Origin: Hoeflea marina
GTDB lineage: Bacteria > Pseudomonadota > Alphaproteobacteria > Rhizobiales > Rhizobiaceae
Assembly (NCBI RefSeq): GCF_003182275.1
Contig: NZ_QGTR01000004.1
Span: 115,811 to 179,810 of the forward strand
Reading direction: 5' to 3'
Length of the DNA stretch: 64,000 nucleotides
Part shown: one piece after another, positions 17,791 through 26,851 of the stretch
How positions within the stretch are numbered: the stretch's first letter is position 1
Layout of the letters: every line of letters starts with the position of its first letter
The notes under the pieces: model-generated
The model's database searches: none
Told to the model about the DNA's origin: nothing
What the model saw: the letters and a program-made list of their open reading frames with translations, nothing else
Made by a program: the position numbers and the translations under genes

Positions 17791-18575
17791 GGCTGTTGCC
17801 TGCCCTGGCCGGAGCTCTTCTCCCCGGCGCCGAAGCGCGCCAGCCCGCCACGCTGCGCGTCGGTGCGTTCGCGGATCGCGGCGTTGGTCAGTTCGCCGAA
17901 GTCGAATGCCTGCCGCCAGTCGCTGATCGAGGCCGGAACAATGTCGAGGGCGCGTTTGGAAGCGGCAAGCGCGGCGGGATCATAGCCGGCGATGCGTCTG
18001 GCCAGCGCCTCGGCGGTCGGCATAAGCTCGCCGGCGGGCACGCAGCGGTTGACGATGCCCCACTCCTCGGCGGTCTTGCCGTTGATCCGCTCGCCGGTCA
18101 GGATCATCCAGGCGGCGCGCTTTCGCGCCAATGACAACTGCGTCGACGGACCGGCCAGGCCGGGATAGGTGGCGAAGGTGATCTCGGGCATGCCCATCGA
18201 GGCGCTGTCGGCGGCAATGGCGAGGTCGCAGACATTGATCAGCGTCAGGCCTCCGCCCAGTGCGAAGCCGTTGACCGCCGCAATGATGACGGCCGGATGC
18301 TGGCGGATGGCGATGTTGACGTCGCGCCATTCGGAGTTGGCCGTCTGCACGCCCGCCTCCCGGTCGGCGGCCTGTTCCTTCAGGTCCATGCCGGCGCAGA
18401 ATGCCTCGCCCGCGCCGGTGATGATGATCACACGCGGACCGCTTTCGAGGGCGCGCAAGGCATTCAGCAGGGCGGCCCGGGAGGCGCGGCTCATGGCATT
18501 GCGCTTGGCCGGACGGTTGAGCGTGATGACGGCATGGTCGCCGCGGTCGTCGACAAGGACAAGTGGCTCGGTCAT
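17787..18575 (-). CDS. Enoyl-CoA hydratase/isomerase family protein
   Basis: 262 aa, a full-length crotonase. Oxyanion-hole elements are AFCAGMDLKE at about residue 60 and NGFALGGGLT at about 105; a candidate general base sits in MPEITFATYPG. The C-terminal 25 residues are polar and poorly conserved. It overlaps the DUF35 gene and the permease gene by ATGA junctions. It would hydrate an unsaturated CoA ester made after CoA transfer. Confidence 0.92.
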   Translation of the reverse strand: MTEPLVLVDDRGDHAVITLNRPAKRNAMSRASRAALLNALRALESGPRVIIITGAGEAFCAGMDLKEQAADREAGVQTANSEWRDVNIAIRQHPAVIIAAVNGFALGGGLTLINVCDLAIAADSASMGMPEITFATYPGLAGPSTQLSLARKRAAWMILTGERINGKTAEEWGIVNRCVPAGELMPTAEALARRIAGYDPAALAASKRALDIVPASISDWRQAFDFGELTNAAIRERTDAQRGGLARFGAGEKSSGQGRQQP

Positions 18576-18985
18576 CGGGTCTGTTCCGCCAGTTTGAACA
18601 CGGGCACGACGGCATCGCCGCGATCCTCGAATACCACCTCCACAAGCGCACCGACGGACAGCCGGTCATTGCCGCCGGAGACGTTGGTGAGCATCAGAGC
18701 CCCCTCGTCGAGCCGCACCAGGGTGACATTGTAGGGAAGTTCGTCGGCGAAACCGGCAAAGTAGTTGTGGTGGAACACCACCCATGACACGATTTCGCCG
18801 CGGCCGGAGCATTCCACCCATTCCCACGCGCCGCGCGGCGAATAGGGGCTCACGGGCGCGGGCGGATACCAGCACTTGCCGGTGTCGGCACAGCGCTGCA
18901 GGCGCAGTCGGTTTTCGGCGCAGGCGTTCCAGAAGGGCCGGTTCCACACATCGAGGATCGGTTTGGGCTTGGCAGCAACGGTCAT
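18572..18985 (-). CDS. DUF35 OB-fold protein with degenerate zinc ribbon
   Basis: 137 aa, the small partner protein usually encoded beside SCP2/archaeal-type thiolases. The rubredoxin-like zinc ribbon should carry two CxxC pairs before the YPP motif and after it; here only Cys32 is in place, and the other three positions read Thr or Ser (CADTGK, VSPYS). The C-terminal OB-fold segment with GRGEIVSWVVFH and the YNVTLVRLDEG strand is intact. It starts three bases after the thiolase stop. Confidence 0.88.
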   Translation of the reverse strand: MTVAAKPKPILDVWNRPFWNACAENRLRLQRCADTGKCWYPPAPVSPYSPRGAWEWVECSGRGEIVSWVVFHHNYFAGFADELPYNVTLVRLDEGALMLTNVSGGNDRLSVGALVEVVFEDRGDAVVPVFKLAEQTR

Positions 18986-18988
18986 GGT

Positions 18989-20107
18989 TCAGTCCCGGCG
19001 TAGGATGATGGAAGAGGATATCGGCGTCGCGGCGATGTACTGGATAGCGCGTGCATCGGGAATCTGCCGGTCGCCGCATTCGCCGCGCAGCTGGCGGACC
19101 GCCTCGGCGATCAGCGCCCATCCCTGCATATAGCTTTCCGACAGGTGCCCTCCGCTGGTGTTGGTGGGCCAGCGGCCGCGGCCGAGTTCCAGCATCCCAT
19201 TCTGGATGAACTGGCCGCCCTCGCCCTGCTTGCAGAAACCGAGGCCTTCCAATGCGAACATCACGGTCGGCGAGAAGTTGTCGTAGATCATCAGTCCGTC
19301 GATTTCGTCGCGGCTGATGCCGGCATTCTCGTAGACCTGGCTTTCGATCCGCTTGAGCGCCGGGTACCAGTAATCCTGGCGGGGAATGGATGCGGTGTCG
19401 AAGAGATCCTCGCGGGCGAAGCCCGACACATAGACCGGCTTCTGCCGGAGATCCTTGGCGCGCTCGGCCGACGTCATGATCCAGGCCACGCCGCCGTCGT
19501 TGATCAGGCAATAGTCGAGCAGGCGCAACGGCTCGGCAATCAGCCGCGAATTATGGTGATCCTCGAGCGTCATCGGCTTGCGCATCACGGCTGCCGGATT
19601 GAGGCCGGCATGCTTGCGGAACGCCACCGAGATATGCCCCAGATCCTCGGCCGTGGTGCCGAACTGGTTCATGTGCGACTGGAACATCATCGCATGTGAG
19701 GCGCCTGGCGAGGACATGCCCCACGGCGCCCATTCGCCCTCGTCGCCGCCGTAGAAGACGCGCTGCGAGCGGCCGTTGTTGGCGTAGACCAAGGCGACGG
19801 TCTCGGCGGCGCCCGTGGCGATGGCCTGGGCGGCCAGCATCAGCGACACCGCGGAGTAGCGTCCCGGCGCCTCGGTCTGGAGGCAGTAGCGCGGGTTGAT
19901 CCCCATCATTTCGGCGAAGCGTTCGTATGAGGGAATTCGATTGACAATCAAACCGTCGATGTCGGAAACCTGCAATCCCGCATCGTCGAGGGCCGACAGC
20001 AGGGCTTGCGAGCCAAGTCCGTAAGTATCGGTCTCAGGAAAATTGCCATAGTCGGTCGTGCCGATGCCGACCATACAGACCTTGTCTCGAATTGATGACA
20101 TAACCAT
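18989..20107 (-). CDS. Thiolase-like (SCP-x / nonspecific lipid-transfer type) protein
   Basis: 372 aa from ATG 20107 (ATG 20101 is an alternative two codons in). The fold is shown by KVCMVGIGTTDYG at the N-terminus, GLMIYDNFSPTVMFALEGLGFC, and the C-terminal GGHLSESYMQG with its active-site histidine. The stretch that would hold the nucleophilic cysteine (TEAPGRYSAVSLM, residues 78-90) has no Cys, as in many proteobacterial members of this branch. It is the first gene of the leftward operon and pairs with the DUF35 protein, perhaps for retro-aldol or thiolytic cleavage. Confidence 0.88.
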   Translation of the reverse strand: MVMSSIRDKVCMVGIGTTDYGNFPETDTYGLGSQALLSALDDAGLQVSDIDGLIVNRIPSYERFAEMMGINPRYCLQTEAPGRYSAVSLMLAAQAIATGAAETVALVYANNGRSQRVFYGGDEGEWAPWGMSSPGASHAMMFQSHMNQFGTTAEDLGHISVAFRKHAGLNPAAVMRKPMTLEDHHNSRLIAEPLRLLDYCLINDGGVAWIMTSAERAKDLRQKPVYVSGFAREDLFDTASIPRQDYWYPALKRIESQVYENAGISRDEIDGLMIYDNFSPTVMFALEGLGFCKQGEGGQFIQNGMLELGRGRWPTNTSGGHLSESYMQGWALIAEAVRQLRGECGDRQIPDARAIQYIAATPISSSIILRRD

Positions 20108-20279
20108 CTGTAAATCAAATCCTTTGCTTAGAATTTCTGGAGGAATGCGGCGCGTTCCGATGCCGGAGCCTTCGGGCCATGGCAGGATCGGGTCCCGGCT
20201 GTGCCCTCCTCCCGGACATCCGATGGAGGGAGATTGGCAAATACGATCGGAAGCGACAAACGACTTTTTGGAAAGGAAT

Positions 20280-20298
20280 GCATGAGCTATTCTCATGC
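20280..20298. promoter_or_regulatory. LysR-type operator candidate (T-N11-A palindrome)
   Basis: GCATGAG-CTATT-CTCATGC, a perfect 7-bp inverted repeat with five-base spacer that fits the T-N11-A LysR rule. It ends 18 bases before the chosen LysR start and 173 bases upstream of the thiolase start, within the divergent intergenic region. Confidence 0.65.
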
Positions 20299-20315
20299 GA
20301 AACGAGGAGATTCCG

Positions 20316-21224
20316 ATGCTGCCGCCATTGTCCGCCCTGCGCGCCTTCGACGCTGCCGCGCGTCACATGAGCTTTACCAAGGCCGCAGAGGAGTTGTTCG
20401 TCACCCAATCGGCGGTCAGCCGGCAGATTCGGCTGCTGGAGGATTTTCTCGACCTGCAGCTGTTCGAGCGCAAGCACCGCGCCGTGGTGCTGACGGCGGA
20501 AGGCGAACGCTACCGGCGCGATGTCGCAGGCGCTTTCTCGCAGGTCGACATCGCCACCCGCAGACTCCGGCGCAAGCAGGGCCGTGAGGTCCTCAACATC
20601 CAGACCTACACTACCTTCACGATGCGCTGGCTGATCCCACGGCTGAGCCGGTTTCAGAAGCAAAATCCCGAGATCGATGTCAGGCTCACCGCGTCGCTCA
20701 AGCCGGTCGACTTCAACAACTCCGACGTCCACGGCGCCGTGCGCGCCGGCGCGGGCGAGTGGCCGGTTCGCGCCGATAAGCTCTGCGAGACCTATCTCGT
20801 GCCGGTCTGCTCTCCCACCTACGTGGCGACGGACCTGCCGCTGCGGGGCCCTGAGGATCTCGACAAGGCCACGCTGCTTCACTCGCTCGGACGGCCGAAC
20901 GACTGGCGCGTCTGGCTGGAGGGCGCGGGACTTTCCCACGTGGATCTCGAGACCGGCCACCGCTTCGCCTCGTCGAGCATGGCCTACCAAGCCGCCCAGT
21001 GCGGCCTTGGCGTGGCGCTCGGCCAGCGCTTTCTGATCGAGGACGATTTGAGGGCGGGCTTGCTGGTGGCTCCCATCCAGATCCCGGTCCACTCCGACGA
21101 GACCTATTACTTCCTCTCCTCGCCACGGTACGCCGGTGTGCCGATGCTGGAGCTCTTCAGGGAGTGGCTGATCGCCGAAGCGCAGGCGACCTCGGACGCG
21201 TTCGGAATCGGCCTGACCGCATGA
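20316..21224 (+). CDS. LysR-family regulator (GcvA-like) of the thiolase/TRAP operon
   Basis: 302 aa. The ATG at 20316 is preferred because GAGGAG lies directly upstream; an in-frame ATG at 20295 falls inside the operator palindrome. The winged helix-turn-helix is at about residues 5-65 (ALRAFDAAARHMSFTKAAEE, TQSAVSRQIR). The substrate-binding domain has the GcvA-like WLIPRLSRFQKQNPEIDVRL segment. It is divergent from the operon starting at 20107 and most likely regulates it in response to the imported acid. Confidence 0.92.
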   Translation: MLPPLSALRAFDAAARHMSFTKAAEELFVTQSAVSRQIRLLEDFLDLQLFERKHRAVVLTAEGERYRRDVAGAFSQVDIATRRLRRKQGREVLNIQTYTTFTMRWLIPRLSRFQKQNPEIDVRLTASLKPVDFNNSDVHGAVRAGAGEWPVRADKLCETYLVPVCSPTYVATDLPLRGPEDLDKATLLHSLGRPNDWRVWLEGAGLSHVDLETGHRFASSSMAYQAAQCGLGVALGQRFLIEDDLRAGLLVAPIQIPVHSDETYYFLSSPRYAGVPMLELFREWLIAEAQATSDAFGIGLTA

Positions 21225-21460
21225 CTGGCCAATGACCTTGGTGGGGCAAATGACCTGGTGGTCCGCAACGTGCCAGGGCTGATGGGACGACAACTGGCAG
21301 CCTGCCCACGGATCCGCCTGGCACGCGGCAGCACCATGGTCGGCGCCTGGCATCCACATGGATGAGGTGTTACCACTGCTGGCATCCGCCGCCGGCTGCC
21401 CCTCCGCCGGCGAGCAACTTCACGTGCAGAGTTCCCTTTGAACGTATCACATTGTCCGTC

Positions 21461-21482
21461 GACGAGGTGAAATTCACTCGTC
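21461..21482. other. Hairpin between convergent genes
   Basis: GACGAG at 21461-21466 pairs with CTCGTC at 21477-21482, with further partial pairing inside (GTGAA/TTCAC). It lies in the 276-base gap between the LysR stop and the convergent PLP-enzyme stop. No T run follows on either strand, so it is at best a weak terminator. The rest of the gap (21225-21460) shows nothing recognisable. Confidence 0.35.
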
Positions 21483-21500
21483 GCAATGCTCCGTTTTCGC

Positions 21501-22571
21501 TCAGGAAACGGTTCCGCGGGCGTCGACGCCCACCCGGACCGGTTCGCCGCCGGGCTTGACGAGCCAGGCTTCGTCGAACAGGTTGGAGACGACGCAGACA
21601 TGGTTCGGGATCACCAGAATTCGCTGGCCGATGCGGTAGCTGTCGGCTGGGCCGTGATGCAGCACGCCGTGCTCCTCGCTGAGCGAGACGATGGCCGTGT
21701 CGGCAGAGCCTGCCACGTGGCCGAAGCCCTGCAACCCGAGAAGATCCGATGTCAGGCTCTTGGAACCCGCATCGATCACCGCGCGGCCGGGCGCCGGCAG
21801 GCTCACGACAGTGGCAAGCACGCCGAGCGCGCAATCCTGCCAGCCGCAGGCGCCGCGCTCGACCAGCGAACGGTCGTTGTAGATGTAGGTGCCGGCGCGA
21901 TATTCGGTGAACACGCCGAGGCGCGCCGCCCCGGACATGTCGGGCGAGCCGCCGGTGGAGACGACCGGGCAGTCGAGCCCGACGCCGGCGAGCCGGTCCA
22001 CCGCCTCGCGCATGAACCGAGCCGCGTCCGGGGCGCCGCCGACGGCCGGATAGGTCATCAGCCCGGCAAAGCGCAGGCCCGGGCTTGCGGCGATGACGGC
22101 CGCGAGGTCGCACGCCTGTTCCGGCGTCTGCACGCCGCAGCGGCCCGCGCCGGTGTCGCATTCGACCAGCACGTCGAGCGGCCGTTCCGCATCGGCGAAG
22201 GCTTCGCTCAGGCCCGTCACCGTGACCGTGCTGTCGGCGGTGACGGCAAGCCTCGAAACCCGCGCCGCGAGCCGGCGCAGGCGCTTGAGCTTGTCTGCCC
22301 CCAGAATGTTGAAGGTGATGAGGATGTCGTCGAGACCGCCGTCGGCCATGACCTCGGCCTCGCCGATCTTCTGGCAGTTGATGCCGACGGCGCCGGCATC
22401 CATCTGCGCGCGGGCGAAACCGACCATCTTGTGCGTCTTGATGTGCGGCCTAAGCGCCAGCCCGGCCTCGTTGCAATGATCCTGAAGCCTGCGGATATTG
22501 GCAAGCGCAATCGCCTCGTCGATGACGATGCAGGGCGTGTCTAAATCCTCGACCTTTTCAATCGACAGCAT
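21501..22571 (-). CDS. DSD1-type PLP enzyme (D-serine dehydratase / D-threonine aldolase family)
   Basis: 356 aa. The alanine-racemase-like barrel has the PLP lysine in RPHIKTHK at about residues 41-48 and the phosphate-binding VSTGGSPD region near 205. The C-terminal domain has NHVCVVSN, whose His and Cys are the metal ligands of D-serine dehydratase and D-threo-hydroxyaspartate dehydratase relatives. The start at 22571 has GGAGG upstream and overlaps the M81 gene by 14 bases. It would act on a beta-hydroxy D-amino acid, releasing an enamine or an aldehyde; which is not decidable here. Confidence 0.92.
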   Translation of the reverse strand: MLSIEKVEDLDTPCIVIDEAIALANIRRLQDHCNEAGLALRPHIKTHKMVGFARAQMDAGAVGINCQKIGEAEVMADGGLDDILITFNILGADKLKRLRRLAARVSRLAVTADSTVTVTGLSEAFADAERPLDVLVECDTGAGRCGVQTPEQACDLAAVIAASPGLRFAGLMTYPAVGGAPDAARFMREAVDRLAGVGLDCPVVSTGGSPDMSGAARLGVFTEYRAGTYIYNDRSLVERGACGWQDCALGVLATVVSLPAPGRAVIDAGSKSLTSDLLGLQGFGHVAGSADTAIVSLSEEHGVLHHGPADSYRIGQRILVIPNHVCVVSNLFDEAWLVKPGGEPVRVGVDARGTVS

Positions 22572-24036
22572 TGTGCGGATCCTCCACCCGCGGCCAGATG
22601 GCGCGCGTCAGGTGCCTGTATGGGTTGGTGACGGGATTGTTCGGATAAGGCCCGTCGATGGCAACATACAGGATCTCGCTGGCAATGTGCGAGAAGGCCT
22701 CCTGGAAATGGTTGGTCGATTTGACCACAAGCACCGATTTCGACAGCGGATCGATGCCGAAATTGGAGAAGATGTCGGGATTGAAGACCTGCGAGCGCAC
22801 TGTGTTGAGAATGACGTCGATGCCGCCGACCTCGATCCACACCGAGGCGCCAAGCGGCACGACGCTGTCGCCGAAACTCTGCAGCGCGGCGGCGCGGGTG
22901 CCGCGCACGATCACTCCGGCATCGAGCGGCTCGCCGCTGCCCGCCGACATCTTGCCGCCGAAACGGAGCTGCAGCCGGGCGCCCTCGCCCGCCGAAATGC
23001 AGGTGCGCACCGCGATCGGATCCCAGATCGAGGCGAGCGCTGCGTTCTTGACGCCGCGCTGGAGCATGGCGCGCAGGAGCACGGTGGAATCCCCGGGCAC
23101 GCCGCCGCCGGGATTGTCCCACACATCGGCGATGACCACGGGGCCGTCGGCGCTGGATTCGGCGCGCTCCAGCGCCTGTTCCGGGCTGAGGAATTCCGGC
23201 CGTGTTCTGCCGCGAAAACTGAACAACTCCTCGCCGAGTGTCCGAGCCAGGCGATCGGCAAGATCGGGATCGTTGTCGGTGACCACGATCACCTTGGTGC
23301 CGAGATCGGGAACATCGCCGGCCATGAAGCCGTGGATCACGGAAATCGACAGGATGCGGGGTTGCCGCTCAAGCTCCCGCATGCGATCGACGAAGCCGCG
23401 CATCGGCTGCCGCGAGGTGGGCAGCAGTTCGATCATGCGACAGTCGTGGACCGCGATCACGGGACGAACCTCGCCGGCAAGCGCGCGATTTGCAAGCTCC
23501 ACCAGGCGTTCGCCGGTCTCGGCGAAATCGGTGTGCGGAAATTCCTTGAACACTGTGACGATGTCGAGATTGTCGACGCGCCGCGAACTCAGGTGGCTGT
23601 GCGGATCGAAGCTGGCGCCGATCAATGTATCCGGCCCGACGATGCCGCGCACCGCCTCCAGCAGCTCGCCCTCGCAGTCGAGGCAATCCTGCGCCACCAT
23701 GGCGCCATGCAGTCCCAGCAGGACCGCGTCGAGCGGCATGGCGGCCGAAATCTCGGCCAGCAACTGGTCGCGCAGCAGCTGCCAGGTGCGGCTGTTGACG
23801 ATGCCGCCCGGCTCGGCCCAGGTGGCGGTGCCTTCGATCAGCTGCCAGCCATAGGCGTCGGCACGGGCGCGGGCTGCCGGGAAGACGGCGCTGCACAGTG
23901 TGGGTGTGAGCGGATGCTCGCCGGGAGGCGCGTAGAAGCTGTCCTTGAAGTCCTGCAGGTCGGTTATGAGCGGGGAGAAGGTGTTGGACTCGGTGGCGAG
24001 CGAACCGACATATACCCGTTTGGCATTGGTTTTCAT
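22558..24036 (-). CDS. M81 family metallopeptidase (MlrC-like)
   Basis: 492 aa, the usual size for microcystinase C relatives. The family N-terminus VGSLATESNTFSP begins at about residue 9; metal-site candidates include LLGLHGAMV and FDPHSHLS, and the DVWDNPGGGVPGDST segment is typical. The ATG at 24036 overlaps the ATPase stop as ATGA. Encoded inside an oligopeptide ABC operon and followed by a PLP enzyme, it probably hydrolyses the imported peptide or amide. True substrates of most M81 proteins are unknown. Confidence 0.93.
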   Translation of the reverse strand: MKTNAKRVYVGSLATESNTFSPLITDLQDFKDSFYAPPGEHPLTPTLCSAVFPAARARADAYGWQLIEGTATWAEPGGIVNSRTWQLLRDQLLAEISAAMPLDAVLLGLHGAMVAQDCLDCEGELLEAVRGIVGPDTLIGASFDPHSHLSSRRVDNLDIVTVFKEFPHTDFAETGERLVELANRALAGEVRPVIAVHDCRMIELLPTSRQPMRGFVDRMRELERQPRILSISVIHGFMAGDVPDLGTKVIVVTDNDPDLADRLARTLGEELFSFRGRTRPEFLSPEQALERAESSADGPVVIADVWDNPGGGVPGDSTVLLRAMLQRGVKNAALASIWDPIAVRTCISAGEGARLQLRFGGKMSAGSGEPLDAGVIVRGTRAAALQSFGDSVVPLGASVWIEVGGIDVILNTVRSQVFNPDIFSNFGIDPLSKSVLVVKSTNHFQEAFSHIASEILYVAIDGPYPNNPVTNPYRHLTRAIWPRVEDPHNAVD

Positions 24037-25025
24037 GCAAGGTCTTTCTGCAGGGCTTCGATGTGATGGCAGGCGCTGAGATGGCCGGTATCGACGGCGT
24101 GGGCCGGAGGCTGGGTCGTGCGGCAGATGTCGGTGGCGAACTTGCACCGCGGATGGAAGGCGCAGCCTGAGGGCGGCGAGGCCGCATTGGCCGGTTCGCC
24201 CAGGTCTTCCACCCGCTTGCGGCCGGGAACGATGCGCGGGATCGAGGACAACAGCAGGCGGGTGTAGGGATGCGACGGCCGATCGAAAATGTCGGCTCGC
24301 GTGCCGATCTCGACGATCCGGCCCAGATACATCACCGCGACCCGGTCACTGATGTGCCTGACCACGCCAAGATCATGGCTGATGAACAGCATGGAGACTC
24401 CGGAATCACGCTGCAGATCCTTGATCAGATTCAGCACCTGCGCCTGGATCGAGACGTCGAGCGCGGAGACCGCCTCGTCAGCGATGACCAGCCGCGGCTT
24501 GAGGATCATCACCCGGGCGATGCCGATCCGCTGGCGCTGCCCGCCGGAGAATTCATGCGGATAGCGTTCCATCACCTTGGGGTCGAGACCCACCAGCTGC
24601 AGCGTCTCGGCGATGAGCGCGCGAGCCTCGGTACGGGTTTGTGCCAACCCGTGAATGCGCAGCGGCTCGGCCAGCGTCTGCTCGATGGTCAGCCGCGGAT
24701 TGAGCGAGGCGAAGGGGTCCTGGAAGATCATCTGGATCTCGCGCCTGAGCGGCCGGAACTCGGCCTGGCTCAGCGACAGGATCTCGCGGCCATCCAGCCT
24801 GGCGGTGCCGCCCGACGCCGTTTCGAGCCGCGTCAACGTTCGGCCGACCGTCGACTTGCCGCAGCCGGATTCGCCGACCAGGCTCAGCACCTCTCCGGCG
24901 CCGATGGAAAAGCTCACGCCGTCGACGGCCTTGAGCAGGCGCCGGCCGGAGCCGAACGGCCGCGCCGTGCCCAGAAAGAAATGCGTCTTCAGGTCCTCGA
25001 CCTGCAACAGGGGAGCGGCGCTCAT
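24033..25025 (-). CDS. Oligopeptide ABC transporter ATPase, OppF/DppF type
   Basis: 330 aa from the ATG at 25025, which overlaps the OppD stop. Walker A is GESGCGKST, signature FSGGQRQR, Walker B RLVIADEAVSAL. The C-terminal oligopeptide domain has the CAFHPRCKFATDIC cysteine cluster. It powers peptide import with the OppD-type ATPase. Confidence 0.95.
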   Translation of the reverse strand: MSAAPLLQVEDLKTHFFLGTARPFGSGRRLLKAVDGVSFSIGAGEVLSLVGESGCGKSTVGRTLTRLETASGGTARLDGREILSLSQAEFRPLRREIQMIFQDPFASLNPRLTIEQTLAEPLRIHGLAQTRTEARALIAETLQLVGLDPKVMERYPHEFSGGQRQRIGIARVMILKPRLVIADEAVSALDVSIQAQVLNLIKDLQRDSGVSMLFISHDLGVVRHISDRVAVMYLGRIVEIGTRADIFDRPSHPYTRLLLSSIPRIVPGRKRVEDLGEPANAASPPSGCAFHPRCKFATDICRTTQPPAHAVDTGHLSACHHIEALQKDLA

Positions 25026-25996
25026 GCGGAATCCTCGCCGGGAAAATGGCAGCGGGCGGAGTGGCTGGGCGAAACCGCGATCGCCGCCGGGTCGATGTCG
25101 GCGCAGACCGGGCGCGCGCGGCCGCAACGCGGATGGAAGGCGCAGCCGGTGACCGTCTCGCCGATGAGCGGCACCCGGCTCGGGATGGCTTCGAGCCGGT
25201 CGACCTCGCGGTCCGTCACCGGGATCGAGGCAAGCAGGCCGCGCGTGTAGGGATGGGCCATATCGGCGAAGAGTTCGGCAGCGGGCGCGGTCTCGATGAT
25301 CTTGCCCCAGTACATCACGGCGACCGTATCGCAGGTCTCGGCGATGACGCCGAGATCATGTGAGATCAGCATGATCGCCATGCCTGTCTCGGCCTGCAGC
25401 TCCTTCATCAGGTCGAGAATGCGGGCCTGCACGGTGACGTCGAGCGCCGTGGTCGGCTCGTCGGCGATCAGCAGCTTGGGGTCGCAGGCCAGCGCCATGG
25501 CGATCATCACCCGCTGCCGCATGCCGCCCGAAAGCTGATGCGGGAAACTGTCGATGCGGCCCTCGGGATCGGGAATGCGCACCAGCCGCAACAGTTCGAT
25601 GGCGCGCTCGCGCGCCTGGGCGCGGGAGATGCGGCGGTGCTGCAGGATCGATTCGGTAATCTGGTCGCCGACCCGGTAGACCGGGTTGAGGCTGGTCATC
25701 GGCTCCTGGAAGATCATCGCCATGTCGGCGCCCATGACGGCACGTCGCCGCTCCGGCGGCAGCGCCAGCAGGTCCTGTCCGTCGAAGACGATCGAACCGG
25801 AGGTGATGCGGACCTGGCTGCCTTCGAGCAGACCCATGATGGCGAGCGACGTCAGGCTCTTGCCGCAGCCCGATTCGCCGACGATGCCGAGCGTTGTGCC
25901 CGCCTCGACCTCGAACGAGATGCCGCGGACGACCGGGACCAGCCGCCCGTTGATGGCGACGGCGATGGCGAGGTCTTTGACTTCCAGAAGGGCCAT
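25022..25996 (-). CDS. Oligopeptide ABC transporter ATPase, OppD/DppD type
   Basis: 324 aa. Walker [10 protein letters not shown], signature LSGGMRQR, Walker [13 protein letters not shown], and the C-terminal [15 protein letters not shown] cluster are intact. It begins three bases after the OppC stop. Confidence 0.95.
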   Translation of the reverse strand: MALLEVKDLAIAVAINGRLVPVVRGISFEVEAGTTLGIVGESGCGKSLTSLAIMGLLEGSQVRITSGSIVFDGQDLLALPPERRRAVMGADMAMIFQEPMTSLNPVYRVGDQITESILQHRRISRAQARERAIELLRLVRIPDPEGRIDSFPHQLSGGMRQRVMIAMALACDPKLLIADEPTTALDVTVQARILDLMKELQAETGMAIMLISHDLGVIAETCDTVAVMYWGKIIETAPAAELFADMAHPYTRGLLASIPVTDREVDRLEAIPSRVPLIGETVTGCAFHPRCGRARPVCADIDPAAIAVSPSHSARCHFPGEDSA

Positions 25997-25999
25997 CGG

Positions 26000-26851
26000 T
26001 CAAACTCCCGCGATGTCGTCTTTGAAGCGTGGGTCCATGCTGTCGCGCATGGCGTCGCCGACCATGTTCATCGAGAACACCGACAGGATGATGAGCAGTC
26101 CGGGATAGAGCAGCAGCCACGGCGCGCGGGTGACGTAGATCCGCGATTCGGACAGCATGTTGCCCCAGCTCGGCACTTCCGGCGGCAGGCCGAGGCCGAG
26201 AAAGTCGAGTGCGGCGGCCTGCAGCTGCGCGAAGGCGAAGATGAAGCTCGCCTGCACCAGCAGCGGCGAGATCAGGTTTGGCAGGATGTGCCGGAACAGG
26301 ATCGAGCCGTGGCCCGCACCTGAACAGACAGCGGCATCGATGAAGACCTCGCGTTTGAGCTTGAGCGTCATGCCGAAGAGAATCCGCGCCGTGGTGGTGG
26401 CGTAGACGATGCCGATGACGATGATGGTGTTGACCACGCTGCGCTCGAGCAGCGTCATCAGCACCAGCGCCAGCAGCAGCGCCGGAAACGCCATCAGCAC
26501 GTCGATGCCGCGCATCAGGAAGTTTCCGAGCCGGGTGAAATAGGCCGACAGCATGCCGACGGCGCCGCCGGTCACCAGCGCGAATGCGACGCTGCCGAGG
26601 CCGATCAGCATGGTCATCCGCGCGCCGTAGATGCAGCGCGAAAACGTGTCGCGTCCGTAATGGTCGGTGCCGAAGAGATGCGGCCAGCCCGGCTCCGTCA
26701 GTCGGTTGACCGGATCGATGTCGAGCGGATCGAACGGCGCGATCCATGGGGCGGCGAGCGCCGCGAACAGGATGACGCACAGCCAGATCAGGCCTGCCGT
26801 GCCCATGGCGCGGCCGCGGAAGATATCCCGGACGGAGTGGAGAAAACTCAT
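26000..26851 (-). CDS. Oligopeptide ABC transporter permease, OppC/DppC type
   Basis: 283 aa with an N-terminal OppC_N-like cytoplasmic region, HLFGTDHYGRDTFSRCIYGARM at residues 57-78 and about six membrane helices. It overlaps OppB as ATGA. Confidence 0.94.
   Translation of the reverse strand: MSFLHSVRDIFRGRAMGTAGLIWLCVILFAALAAPWIAPFDPLDIDPVNRLTEPGWPHLFGTDHYGRDTFSRCIYGARMTMLIGLGSVAFALVTGGAVGMLSAYFTRLGNFLMRGIDVLMAFPALLLALVLMTLLERSVVNTIIVIGIVYATTTARILFGMTLKLKREVFIDAAVCSGAGHGSILFRHILPNLISPLLVQASFIFAFAQLQAAALDFLGLGLPPEVPSWGNMLSESRIYVTRAPWLLLYPGLLIILSVFSMNMVGDAMRDSMDPRFKDDIAGV

Noticed and set aside
14900-17851. A 983-codon open frame running leftward through the TRAP permease into the TAXI gene
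   Set aside because: Only its last 319 codons are the real TAXI protein. The rest overlaps the permease gene in another frame and gives an Arg/His-rich sequence without membrane segments, a GC-composition shadow.
20108-20296. Longer 435-residue thiolase starting inside the LysR leader
   Set aside because: It would run through the operator palindrome and adds a non-conserved segment before the KVCMVGIG motif.
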